This document shows, piece by piece, positions 1 through 34,500 of a stretch of DNA of 64,000 nt; within the stretch, counting starts at the first letter, position 1; every line of letters starts with the position of its first letter. The stretch is from the NCBI GenBank assembly GCA_030248195.1, contig JASAND010008517.1, forward strand, positions 38,366 through 102,365. The letters are read 5' to 3'. The translations under genes and the position numbers were made by a program. This DNA is from Trissonchulus latispiculum (taxonomy: Eukaryota > Nematoda > Enoplea > Enoplida > Ironidae). The notes below the pieces were generated by a model. It did no database searches and was not told where the DNA came from. It was given only the letters and a program-made list of their open reading frames with translations.

Positions 1-23248
<23,248 letters not shown>

Positions 23249-23310
23249 TGTGTGCAGCTCTGTGCTTTCCTCTTTTTATATAATATCAAGTCGGTTTTTC
23301 TGTGCTTTCA

Positions 23311-23316
23311 AATAAA
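23311..23316 (+). terminator. polyadenylation signal AATAAA of the formin gene
   Basis: A canonical AATAAA, 63 nt downstream of the formin stop and followed by a GT-rich stretch (CTGGGTATGTTGTAGG), as expected for a metazoan cleavage site. Confidence 0.75.
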
Positions 23317-23522
23317 GCTGGCTTGTTCCTATAACTGGGTATGTTGTAGGGGCCGTATGCACGGTTAGTGGCCAATCTTGGAAAGATCTGCCCAGAACCT
23401 TAGTGGCAGTTTTACGACGCTAAGCATCAGATAGAAAAGCATAAGATCAGAAACGAGAAATAATCGTAGCAAGAGACTGTATCAGCGACAGCTACTTTTA
23501 CAGAGCAGTCATTCTATTATTA

Positions 23523-23697
23523 AGGTGCATTCATAGTTCCTGTCGCAAGCCGACGCGTACCATGTAAGCGTCTGCATGCGTTCGCGAACCTGAATTCTTT
23601 ACAACTGATTTTAAACGATTAAAACAGCATGTTACAATCTGAGGAGTCGACGGGTGTCTACTCACGTCTCTATGCGTTCGCGACTATGAATGCACCT
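23523..23697. repeat. MITE with AGGTGCATTCATAG ends (175 bp)
   Basis: AGGTGCATTCATAGTTCC at the left and ACTATGAATGCACCT at the right are inverted repeats. CGAACGCATGC and GCGTTCGCGA words lie inside. No TSD found. Confidence 0.65.
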
Positions 23698-24375
23698 CTG
23701 ATTGGCATTAAGGAATAATCCACGTCCTCCTCTCAAGCCTTTAAAGCTTGAGGGGTTTCCTAACTCTTGAATTTATAAATAGTAACTACTAATTTGGTAT
23801 ATGCCATTATTAAGATTATACAGCTTATATATTCGTTAAAAACTGTCTGATGGACATAAATTAAAAGTCATTGTGTGCATAAGTCAGCAGGTAGGTCCAT
23901 GAATTTTCAAAGCGAAATTGGGAAAAGTACACAGCTGAGTTGCCAGTGAATCATTAAGCTAAGGAGTCCAAGTTTTTTTCTTAAGTTGTATGCTCATATT
24001 TATGCAGGCAAAGCTAAAGTTTGAAACAAAAGGAGCAACGCTAAGCCTAGGCGTGACAAACGCAATCAAGCAGATCGGCTCGAGACAAGACCGGCTAGCA
24101 AAGAACAGAGCAGTCTGCAGATTAAAAATGAGTGGCTAACAGAAACTTTGTATTCTAACTGCAAACTTTCTACAATTGCATGGGTAAGGCCAGTTATTCT
24201 GTGCGAAACGTGCATATAGTGCAGCTGCCCATTGCACTTATTCTTGGCAAAATGAACATGATCCGGAAAGTGCTTACTAGGGATAGGCATTAGGCAGCAG
24301 CAAGAGTGCATAATTGCATTATATGTTGGAAGAAATATGAACTCTTTTCAGTAGTGTTTGTTGTATACCCCGGAC

Positions 24376-25827
24376 CAGGGTTTTTTGCGTCCAGAAGTGC
24401 GTGACGCAAAGTTTCTTATCTTGACGCAACGAAATTTTAACGGGACGCAAGCTAGACGCAACATTATTTCGGGAGAAAATTCACTTTTGTAAGAGTGAAA
24501 ATTTTAAATGTTTCCAGTACCAATTTTTCCAGATTTTCCAAAAATTTTCTCGGTTTCTGGGGGGCTCCGCCCCCCAGACCCCCTGGTGTTTTCCACTATG
24601 CCATCGAATGCCAACGTTTTGTAATGTGTCAGTACTTGTTGAGTTATTAGATATCTACCTGTATCCATATATAACAGGTCAAAGCCCAGAATTAATAAAA
24701 TTTGTAGCCGTAGCCGAATATCCAAATTTTTGGGATCATGTAATGTAATGAAGTTCATACAATTGCATTAGCACAGTTTTTAAATTCTAAATTTTGATCT
24801 TGACTGGATTTTCAAAACATTTTCAGCTTCTGGGGGTTAATCCCTTAATTACCAAAAGTCAACCAAATTTGTAGAGTACTAGAGTATCCAATTTTTTGGT
24901 TCATTTAAAGCAATCTAGCGCAGTCATCTAAAAACGTTTGTCCTGAAGAAATTCAGGCACTAAAGGGTTAAATCAATCATAATTCGTAACCAACTTTAAT
25001 GTTTCACTGTTTTTCCTTTGATTAATACCGCACTACGCAGCGCATACACGCTCTTTGTTTATTCATACTGACTTCTCAAAATGAAGACAACTCAAAATTA
25101 TATATTTTACTATATTTTACAAATGTAATTTACACAAAAAATGCATTAGGTATTTTAGTTAAATGTAACTGATGACAAATTAATCTTTTTAATCATTTTC
25201 ATTACGGAATTATCTGTAATTTCAAAAAATTTCTCCAACTTCTGGGGGGCTCCGCCCCCCAGACCCCCCCCCTTGCTTGTTTACCATAATGTTTTCGGGA
25301 TTCATTAGTTCTCAGAGTTTTCTAAACAAGATTACTGCCTTTGTTCTGAATGATATTAATTTAATAAATATTTAACTAATTCTTAATTAGTTTAACTATA
25401 ACATCAAAACATCGGAATAATGTGTGTCAATGATATCGAAAAGTGGTCATGATATGTGTTGGATACAACAGATGCCAATTAAATAGTTTTGAACTTTGCA
25501 TTGCGGATTTTTCCGTAATCGCAAAAAATTTTCTCAACTTCTGGGGGACTCCGCCCCCCAGACCCCCCGTCGTGTAGATAGGTCGTATTTTACATATTTT
25601 GTAATCGTGCATTACTGTTCAGTAGCATCACCGTTCAAGTACTTTTTCATATGATTAAATTATGTTTCACTAAAGAAATCATCGACATTTTTATAAAGAA
25701 TACAATTTTTGCGTATAAAACACGCTAAAACAATAATTTTACCTGGACGCAAAATTTCTTAACGGGACGCAACTTAAAATTAGCTGGACGCAAGGTTGAC
25801 GCAAATCCGAAAACCAAAAAAACCCTG
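24376..25827. mobile_element. hAT-like non-autonomous element with GACGCAA subterminal repeats (1,452 bp)
   Basis: Begins CAGGGTTTTTTGCG and ends AAAAAAACCCTG. Flanked by a perfect 8-bp duplication CCCCGGAC at 24368-24375 and 25828-25835, the length used by hAT transposases. Each end carries four copies of GACGCAA within about 100 bp. The inside holds three copies of a GGGGGGCTCCGCCCCCC-type palindrome followed by AGACCCCC. No transposase is seen. Confidence 0.9.
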
Positions 25828-26090
25828 CCCCGGACATGTCCGGGCCTGCCGATCAAGTCTATAATGGGGCCGGCCGGTCAGGAGCCCTATTCACAAAGCT
25901 AAAGTTAGGCTCGCTACCTGTGGTAGGGCGACAAGTGTAAAGAAAACCATTTGGTTAGAAAGGCGAATTCACAATCAACTGTTTATTTTACCAGTGGTAA
26001 CAGGTAGCTTACAGTGCGCTAAATATTTTATTTGATGACTATTGACTACCGCGTTCAAAGTGAGAATTAACCACTAGTAAGCAACCCTTG

Positions 26091-26850
26091 GCCCTGTTGC
26101 ATAAAAACTAACAGTGTTAACTGTTAGACAAATATTTAACAAAGACGAGCTTGCAGATAGATAGATAGTGATGATGATAGCAGACGAGATGATGATAGCA
26201 GAATCCAATCCTATCTGCTGCAATAACGATTGTAGGTGTCGTTTCTTGTCTTTTGATTAGAATCAGAGATAGGCATATATCAGAGAAAGGTCCCTCTGTA
26301 TCTATATCTGATTTCCAATCAAGTTTTAGCGAATCAGGAAGTTTTCAGGGGATATATATTGCTTTTTGAAATCGTTTAATTTAATTTAATTTAATTTAAT
26401 TTAAAGTAGTAACTTAATTAGATTTACTTATTACTTTCAAATTTAGATAAAAAAGTGAACTTTCCTTCTTTCCTATCTTCAGACTCGACTCTAACCCTTC
26501 GAACCTTGCTTCTGCAGCCGTGTGTTTTTGCCCCCAGGCTTTTCGAGTAGGCCTAACAAGGTTTCAGCCATCTTAGTCACTTGAGGTATGCGGGGGGCAA
26601 TCGATATGTTGCTGACAGTCAACGTCGTTTGCCTTGGGTGTGACTGCGGCCACTGGCCAATAACTGTACACCGACTTGGCTTGGGGATCACATTTTCTAT
26701 CCGTGGTCTTCGCTTCTCCGCTTCTTGTCCACTTTCAAAGGACTGCGGAGAGCATCACCATATAGGCCTCATGTAGTGCCTTGGTGGTGGATGAGTCCGT
26801 AGCAAAAAATATTTAACAGTGTTAGAAATTTTGTTGCATAAAGCAACTGT
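26091..26850. repeat. possible element with GTTGCATAAA ends
   Basis: CTGTTGCATAAAAACTAACAGTG at the left is mirrored by AACAGTGTTAGAAATTTTGTTGCATAAAG at the right, with (ATTTA) and GATGATAGCAGA short repeats between. The borders and orientation are uncertain and no coding sequence is visible. Confidence 0.35.
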
Positions 26851-27107
26851 TATAAACAAGCTCATTCGAAAAGTCTAATAATCAGATGTGGCATTCAAGT
26901 GCAAATTTCGGGGGCACTGATTATCAGACTGATAATCAGTGCAACTTTTGGTTAAGGCTGTGATAGCTTCCTTATCATTACTATCCGTTTTTTTGCATTT
27001 TCATTGCTTTTTTTGAAACTAAAGCTGAGCTCAAGTGTTGGGATGGGTCTAGCGATACATGTCAATTCAGCTATTGTCAGAATCAGATTAAGAAAATATT
27101 ATTTATT

Positions 27108-28094
27108 GTGGTGATTCCTTTTGGAGACATCAACTTTGAACCATTATTACTCATACATTACTTGGTGTTAAGAAGCCATTTATATATCAAAACGCAGCTT
27201 AACATTTGCTCTTTCTAATGAATTTGGAAATTACTTTACTGCATTTTCGAAGTAATTTAATTTACCAGATTTTTTGTAGACTAAAGTAAATTTTTTCGTG
27301 AGGCATCGGCCAGATCATTCGATTCCTTCCACTATCAAATAGCTGGGGACCCTTTGTAGTTATTATGAAACCTCTCTTCGTTATAAAGAAATTAGCTAAA
27401 ATGTAAGCGCAACCTGGATTTCGCCTACTTTTCCCAACTTTGGCAAGCGATCACTTTAGCTAGACAACAGCAATCGGGACAAGTAAAAAAGGGTCCCTGG
27501 GTATTTTAGTGTAAAACACGACCAGTAAGTGGCAACCATCAAGCTTGCATAGTAAATGCTCCACAGTCGCTGGAAAAAATTTAGTCTTGTTTTTGCAAAA
27601 ACTACATTTTCTATGATAGCAGCGTACAGGGTAGCAGTTACAAGATTATAATGTCACGGATAATCGGCTCGACGAGACCTTCAAATTGACACTCGTAGTT
27701 TAATTTTACGGCTTGCGTAGCGTAAGAAATGGTGGATAATTTGATGTCTGCAAAAATGACAAGTTTTCATTTTTCAACGCCAAAATAGGAAAATCGACTA
27801 TATCTCACGATAGCGAAAAGCTAGAAAGGTACTTCGAAACAGTTCAAAAAGCAAAAATGTAGAGCTCAACAAGATCATTCGAATGAATATAATCATAGCT
27901 GTACAGCAAGCAACAGCCTAACTGTCAAAAATTGACAAAAACCACCCTGAACGGAGACGTCGAATCTTTGAAGCGGGATTGCGCTGAGGGTGTTAGAATG
28001 CTAAAAGAACTTAATATGGAAAGTTTCATCAAATTTCATCTTGATTTGAACCGTCAATCAACAATGTGTGCCCAAAAGGAATCACCTCCTTAAG
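27108..28094. mobile_element. CTTAAGGTGGTGATTC family, copy 2 (987 bp)
   Basis: Starts GTGGTGATTCCTTTTGG and ends CCAAAAGGAATCACCTCCTTAAG. It shares with the 52-kb copy the blocks ATCAAATAGCTGGGGAC, CAGCAATCGGGACAAG and GCGGGATTGCGCTGAGGGTGTTAGAA. The outermost CTTAAG is lost on the left. Confidence 0.7.
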
Positions 28095-28590
28095 CAAAGA
28101 CAGTCAGAATAAAAAAATTGAATAAGTTACTGCTAGTGATGTTTCAGTCATTGAAACTGAAACTGAAACTAGGTTTGTTGTAGGTTCAAACTGAAACGAA
28201 ACATTTTGACTGTCTAAGACTATATTAAATTACTGCGCCCAATTCTTATAATGTTGAAGTATATTAATTCTTAAACCACTGTTGAATTATATGCAACACT
28301 GTTAGATTTACTGTTATAGTACGGACGGGAAAGGGATAATCGTTGAAATTGAGGACAAAAATATTTGCATGGCATGGCATTTAAACATTATCCGACATTT
28401 TGGGGTTCATCATAGTTCCTGGCAGCTGAGGCATCTTCCTTATGGGACAATTTTGAAAAAATATGTCAGGCAAAAATTCGATTCAATTGATGTTAGGATT
28501 AACTATTAAGTATTAAACATTAAACAAGAAGTAGGTTGGAAAGTTGAAAATTGCGTATAAATTTCAGTTACAGCGCATCGGTGAAGCTTT

Positions 28591-28735
28591 GTTTCACCTG
28601 TGCGAAGGGCCGATGTCCCGGTGAAATTCCTCCCCCTCCCCCGGAAAAGGATGAATTTCACCGGTGAGTTTTCCGGGGGAATTTTCTAGGGGGAAAGATT
28701 TCACCATGACATCGGCCCTTGCGCACAGCTGAAAC
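28591..28735. repeat. hairpin MITE GTTTCACCTGTGCG (145 bp)
   Basis: The left arm GTTTCACCTGTGCGAAGGGC and CGATGTC are mirrored by GACATCGGCCC and GCGCACAGCTGAAAC. The inside is C/G-rich (CCTCCCCCTCCCCCGG / CCGGGGGAATTTTC). The whole sequence folds back on itself. Confidence 0.75.
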
Positions 28736-28874
28736 AGAGAAGTCATGCGGGAAAGGGTAAGGAGGCCACCGCCTTCAACCAGCACCTAATTTGACAGCGC
28801 AACAATCATTAGCTATTTTGGAAAATCATTGGCAGTTATCTACGATACAGGCGTGACTACCTCAGTAACCAACT

Positions 28875-31395
28875 AAGTGCTACTACAGCACAATAATATT
28901 TATTCCGCTCAAACATAGACACTAAAACATCTACCGGGGATGGTGCTAAAAACCCTCAAAAAACAATAAGAGCACATTTACCCACGCATTTTTGACCACA
29001 TCCCTTAATTTAGAAGTCAAAATGAATGTTTCAAACAGTATTAGCAATTAAATGAAAATATTATTTCCAGGATATTTCTTAGCAACTAATTCTCTTCCCC
29101 AATCCTTACACAACTAAATTAAACCCTTCTAGTAGGTACCCAAATATCAACAATAAACACAACAGTACAAACCAATGCATGAACGAAAACGCATTTATAA
29201 CCTACACATATACCACAATTACAACAGCTAACAAGCATTCAACCAAATCATTCATACAATAGCATACATTGTTTATATACCACATTTGTATAAAGACTCA
29301 TCATATTGTACACTTTACAGTATAACAACTATTATAATATAGCTACGAACAATAATTTCAATTTAATTAAAAATGCTAGGCTAAGTCCAAAAAGACATAG
29401 ATAATTACGAAAGCAATAAAATAACAACGACAGTGAAAACAATTCCATATGATAGAGACTTTAACAAACGAGGCACAGCGCTGTGCTTTAACCAAACTAA
29501 CTACAAAAACAACAAACAATTAACAATAAAAACAAATAGCATAATTAGCTAAGTATATAAGCACGTACAGATATAATTATATATACGGTATGCAGGCAGA
29601 TTCGAAGGTTTAACATTACATTACAGTTACTAACTACGATACAAAAATATACAATGTGCCAGTAATAAACTAGGAAATTTCCTCATTAGTTATTATTACA
29701 TGTTAATTCTTGCATGCCAACAAAAATCAGTAAGTACAGGTTGGCATTAGCCTACTCTTAATTACATAACAATACGTCGTGCAACGCAATAACTTTGTAC
29801 AAATAACTACTAAATGAAAAGATAAAAATCTTTACATTCATACAACTTGTACAACTTTCGTTTCTTTAAATAGTCCAAACTTAGAAATAAAATCCTAACT
29901 ACCCCAAAATTGCAAAGCGCCAAAGATTTTCATTATATGCTCACAAAAATTCATAAACTCACAACAATTCATAAACACACAGAAATACGTATACTCCATT
30001 AAGTCAAACACAAGCGACAAAAACAGCCTACCCAACCAACGCACATAAAATCACAAGTTTTCAGAAAACATTTATAGAACACAGCTAAATAAAAACTTCA
30101 GCAAACGCATGACAGACAAAATGACACAAACATCAAAAAGTTCCCCAAAGCCAACAGAATACTGACCACTCACCCACCAATCAGTTCACAACATTTAGAT
30201 GAACAATTACTGCAAAACTTACATGCAAAAATAAGTTTAGTAACAAAAATATGGATGTCAGTGGTATTTGAGTGAATTAATAATAGATTTCGTCTAAACT
30301 GCGGCCTGTACCATGCCAGTTAACAATTAAACTCGTTCAAAAAACCGTCGTAGACAACTCATTGCAAACATATCCCGCCCCCGCCTATGTATGTGAAATA
30401 AACAGTTTCAGTAGAACCACCACCAAAATTCTAAGCTACTTTTATACAAAACAATAACAAGCAACATTTAAATTAAAATATTATACCGAAATTCACCAAA
30501 TTAGATTATTCAGGATGAAATTTTCAGTTCAAAGTTATTTTTGAAAAAGGAAACAGTGCACAAACAAACCAACATCTTAACTAATAGAACATACCAGGGT
30601 TTACAAGGCAAAGATTGACTGGTCAAATGAATAGAAAAGAAAAGAAAAATGCTATGAAAGTCGCAAGGACCCCAATTATACACATTAGAACGCAATGAAG
30701 TCAACAGAATACTTTCATTTTCACAGTTACTTTAAAAACAAAGTGCCATGTGTCAGTAAACAAGCAAAAAACTGAACATTGAACAACAAACAAGCAGTGC
30801 GTGCTTAATTCGTTCACGGAGACAGAATACAAAAACAACACCGTCAAACCACTAGCTCAGAAAATGTCAGCAATTTCAAGCCAAACCAGCGGTCCACGCT
30901 TGTACTAATCAAATCTTGCGGCCAAGAGCCTGAGCTAACAACAAAACATTGTACACATTAAATCCTGCCAAAACGAGGGGGACTCTCAAAGTCCAACATT
31001 TCTTGATTTTCTTTCTATCCTATAGCCAGCAACCACAATGCAAACCAAAATCCACACAGCAGCGGCAGCAACAACAAAAATAGGCAACAGTGAGCCATGG
31101 CAGGTGGTGACAGACCGAAGGGGGACAAAAACATCATAATCCCAAAACCCGGAATTTTTCAGTTCAAAAACCACAGAATCCAAATAGAAAGTCATCATTC
31201 TGTCCACAATTTCCACCACAAAAGACAACCAGCAACAATGGCGGCGGAACCACGGAACCAGAGACAAGACTAGGATGGGGTAAGGGGAGGCGGGAGGGGG
31301 CAGTGGAGAGCACTGAGTAGATGACCTAAAAATTGAGGCAGGGCGACGCAAGGGGGGGGGCGCAGAGAAGAGTTTCAGGGAGGCCAGGGTTGAGT
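28875..31395 (-). other. presumed Nup153 3' UTR, strong A/C strand skew
   Basis: About 2.5 kb downstream of the Nup153 stop is rich in A and C and poor in G on the plus strand. It consists of runs of ACAA, CAACA and ATAAC. The minus-strand transcript would be U/G-rich. No repeat families appear until 28.7 kb. AATAAA occurs on the minus strand at 28904-28899. This fits a long 3' UTR, but only by inference. Confidence 0.5.
28899..28904 (-). terminator. candidate polyadenylation signal for Nup153
   Basis: Minus-strand AATAAA at the far end of the A/C-skewed block, just before the skew stops and repeats resume. Other AATAAA words exist within the block, so a nearer site is possible. Confidence 0.4.
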
Positions 31396-31506
31396 CTAAC
31401 GTCGGGGCACCTTCCTTCGAGCATGTAACAGTTTTCTACCACCAGCGGCACCGGCTGGTGTAGCGGTGCGACCGGCCTCAAAAGTGATAGGCATGCCTTG
31501 ACCAGG
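31396..31506 (-). CDS. Nup153: Nup153 terminal exon o (basic C terminus)
   Basis: TTTTTCAG acceptor. It encodes PGQGMPITFEAGRTATPAGA, then AGGRKLLHARRKVPRR and TAG at 31398-31396. The short Arg/Lys-rich end matches the GRKIKTAVRRRK-type terminus of Nup153. Too short for a 60-codon ORF scan. Confidence 0.88.
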   Translation of the reverse strand, partial: PGQGMPITFEAGRTATPAGAAGGRKLLHARRKVPRR

Positions 31507-34500
31507 CTGAAAAACACAAAAATAGATACAGTAAATATATATGTTACGTACCGTATGAGATTTTGTACCGTAATATACGGTACGGCAATTTTCGTACCGT
31601 ATTAAGCGGTACGTACCGTATAATACGGTACAACTTTTTCTGTACCGTATTAAACGGCACGTCCCGTATTATACTGTACGGTTAGTTTTTGTACCGTATT
31701 GGCAAAGAACTGAATGCTGCTGTTAAATAATATTAAGTAAAACAAATAATACAAATTTTGCAGTTTTGCTACAAAAATAGCGTCTCAAGGTGTCGCTTCC
31801 GACAAAACCGTATTTTTGCACTAAAAATTAACTTTTTTCTGTGCATACGAAAATCAAGGCGCTGTTGCGGACGGTTGCATTTGGAGAATGCCCCAAGCTA
31901 TAGATTTTAAAGCACCTTTTGCAAAAATTTTCGGAAAAAGCTGTCGTATGCTAAAATAATCAGAGAATTATAAATTATTCAATTGTCACAATTTGCATGA
32001 CTAAAAATATAGAAATTTTGCTCTTGCAATCCTTATTTCTATGCCACTCTGAACTTCTAATTCTATTAATTTAAATATTCTGAACATAAAAAGTGAAAAT
32101 GTTTGAACTGAACGTACGTCAACGTTTTTACACAAAAATAACAAAAATACAAATATATAAATAAACAAATAAATATTAAGGTTTTAAAAATTTTTAATTT
32201 TGTAAGTGCTTAGATTTGAATGACATTCAAAACATTTTCAGACGGTTTTGTAGGGAGCGAAATCTTGAGAAGCTATCTTTGTAGCAAAACTGCAAAATTG
32301 GTATCATCTGTTTTATTTAAGGAACGAGGATGGAACTACTTCCTACATCTTCATCGCTTTCTTCCCAAAAATAGCGTCTCAAGATTTAGCTTCCAACAAA
32401 ACCGTCTAAAAATATTTGAATGTCATTCAAATCGGATCAATTGAACTTTATCAAGGTTTTCAGGGTATTTTTTAGGCATTTTTTCGGGGGGGGGCTTCCC
32501 GGGGGGGGCCCCCGGGCCCGGGGGGGGGAAGAAATTTTCGGGGGGGGGTGGATTTTTTTGCAAAAATGAGCCAAAATTTGGTATTTTTTGGCGTATTTTG
32601 CATGGTGAAACGCAAAAAGTTCTCAAAAATGCCAGGATTTAAGCTAAAAATAGCTATTTTTTCGAAAAAATCTCCGGCGAAGCCGGAAATTTTTTGAAAA
32701 TTGGCCTATTTGTGGCAAAAATTTGGGCCTCCAAAAAATCCCGGGGGGGGAAGCAAAAATCCCGGGAGGGGGCGATTTCGGGGGGGGGAAGGCATTTTCG
32801 GGGGGGGGGAAGGTCAATTTCGGGGGGGGGGGGGCCGGGGGGGGGCCCCCCCGCCCCCCCCCCCCCCCGGTAAAAAATACCCTGGGTTTTAATTCTGGGG
32901 GGGATAAAGTTCAATTGGGGTTCTCGGGGGGGATAAAGTTCAATTGATCCTTCAAATCTAAGCACTTATAAAATTAAAATTTTTTTAAAACCTTAACATT
33001 TATTTGTTTGTTTATTTGCAATTTCGTTCTTTTTCTGTAAAAACGTTGACTTTCAAAAGTTAAGTTCAACCATTTTCACTTTTTATGTTCAGAATATTTA
33101 ATAGAATTAATAGAATTAGGAGTACAGAATTTTATGTGGCATAGAAATAAGAATTGCAAGAGCAAAGATTCTATCCTTGCAGATTAGATTCAGTTCTTTG
33201 CCAATACGGTACAAAAACAAACCGTACAATATAATACGGTACGTACCGTTTAATACGGTACGAAAATTGCCGTACCGTATTATACGGTACAAAATCTCAT
33301 ACGGTACGTAACATATATACGTAAACTGTCTTATTTTTAAACAATACTATAATTATATTAGTAGAATTAGTGAAATAAAGCTAGAATACAATAATTTTTA
33401 GGGCAAACTTTTCAATAACCTTCCGGCCTCACCTTAATTTTTAGGTCTTAAACTGAATCTTTGAGCACTGACTTTTTAGCTGGAATTTTTCGAGTTTAGA
33501 CCTCATTAAGTCAACCACATTTGGGAGGGCTTCTCCCAAATATACTAACATCGCTTGCTAGAATTCAATATCAAAAATAGCACGTCCAAGTAGATGCGTG
33601 GGCACACTGAGAAAGAAGTCGTAAAACAAAATTTTAGAACAATAGCGCATTGTCATCACTTACCGCGGGAGCATTCCCAGCCGCTCCAAACTGGAATGTG
33701 GCAGGTACAGGCGGTGGCACAGCGGTTCCAGCCGCCGGAAGAGATGAAGCCCCGCCCCCTAGTGCGGCAGGTGGCTGTTGACTGCTTCCAAACGTAAACA
33801 GCGACGGAATAGACAGGGAAGGCGCCGAAGCGGACGTGGTCGAAGTCCCAAAACTGAAACCAGGCAGGGCACCCGGAGCCGCAACAGCACTAGACGACTG
33901 ACTGGCGCCACCGAAAATGGCCGAAGCGCCGGTTGAGACGGTAGCAGCTGGCTGGCCAAAACTGAACGCCGGAACGACCGAACCGGGGGCCGGGCCGGCC
34001 GATCCAGTAGGAGCCACCAGACCAACCGGTTTCAGGCCAGCCCCCTCAGCTGAGGTTGAAACGCCCAGTCCTGGGGCAAGAGGTGTGCCCGTTGTGGATG
34101 ATGATGCAGAATCTGCGCCAAATCCAAACAGGCCGCTTCCACCAGCCGGAGGATTACCGGTGGACAGGGAACCAGGACCAAACAGCGGGGCCACGGTTCC
34201 CAATCCTCCGGTACCGCTACCAGTTGCAGCCAACGACTTTGGTCCGCCAAACAAGGGAATACTGTTGGAAGGAGGGACAGCCGGCGTAGAGGTCACAGAA
34301 GTCACAGATGGATTCGTTCCCGCAACACCCGCACCAAATTTAAAGATAGGTGCTGCGCCTGATGGAGCAGGGACGCTTGCCGTTGTGCTACTGGTGGATG
34401 CTGCAGTTGCAGCACCGCCGAACAACGGTTTAATTGCTGTCCCTGCTGCTGTTGATGATGGCAACGGCTGCTTAACACCAAACAAACTGCTGCTACTGCC

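Larger units (their letters stand above)
23317..28870. other. intergenic region between convergent genes
   Basis: Between the formin polyadenylation signal and the presumed Nup153 3' end I find only repeats, each listed separately, and unremarkable A/T-rich DNA. No open frame here looks like a real gene. Confidence 0.6.

Noticed and set aside
31561..31700. Regulatory array of TACGGTAC sites
   Set aside because: The same words are mirrored at 33.2-33.3 kb as the other end of one foldback element, so they are element termini rather than a promoter array.
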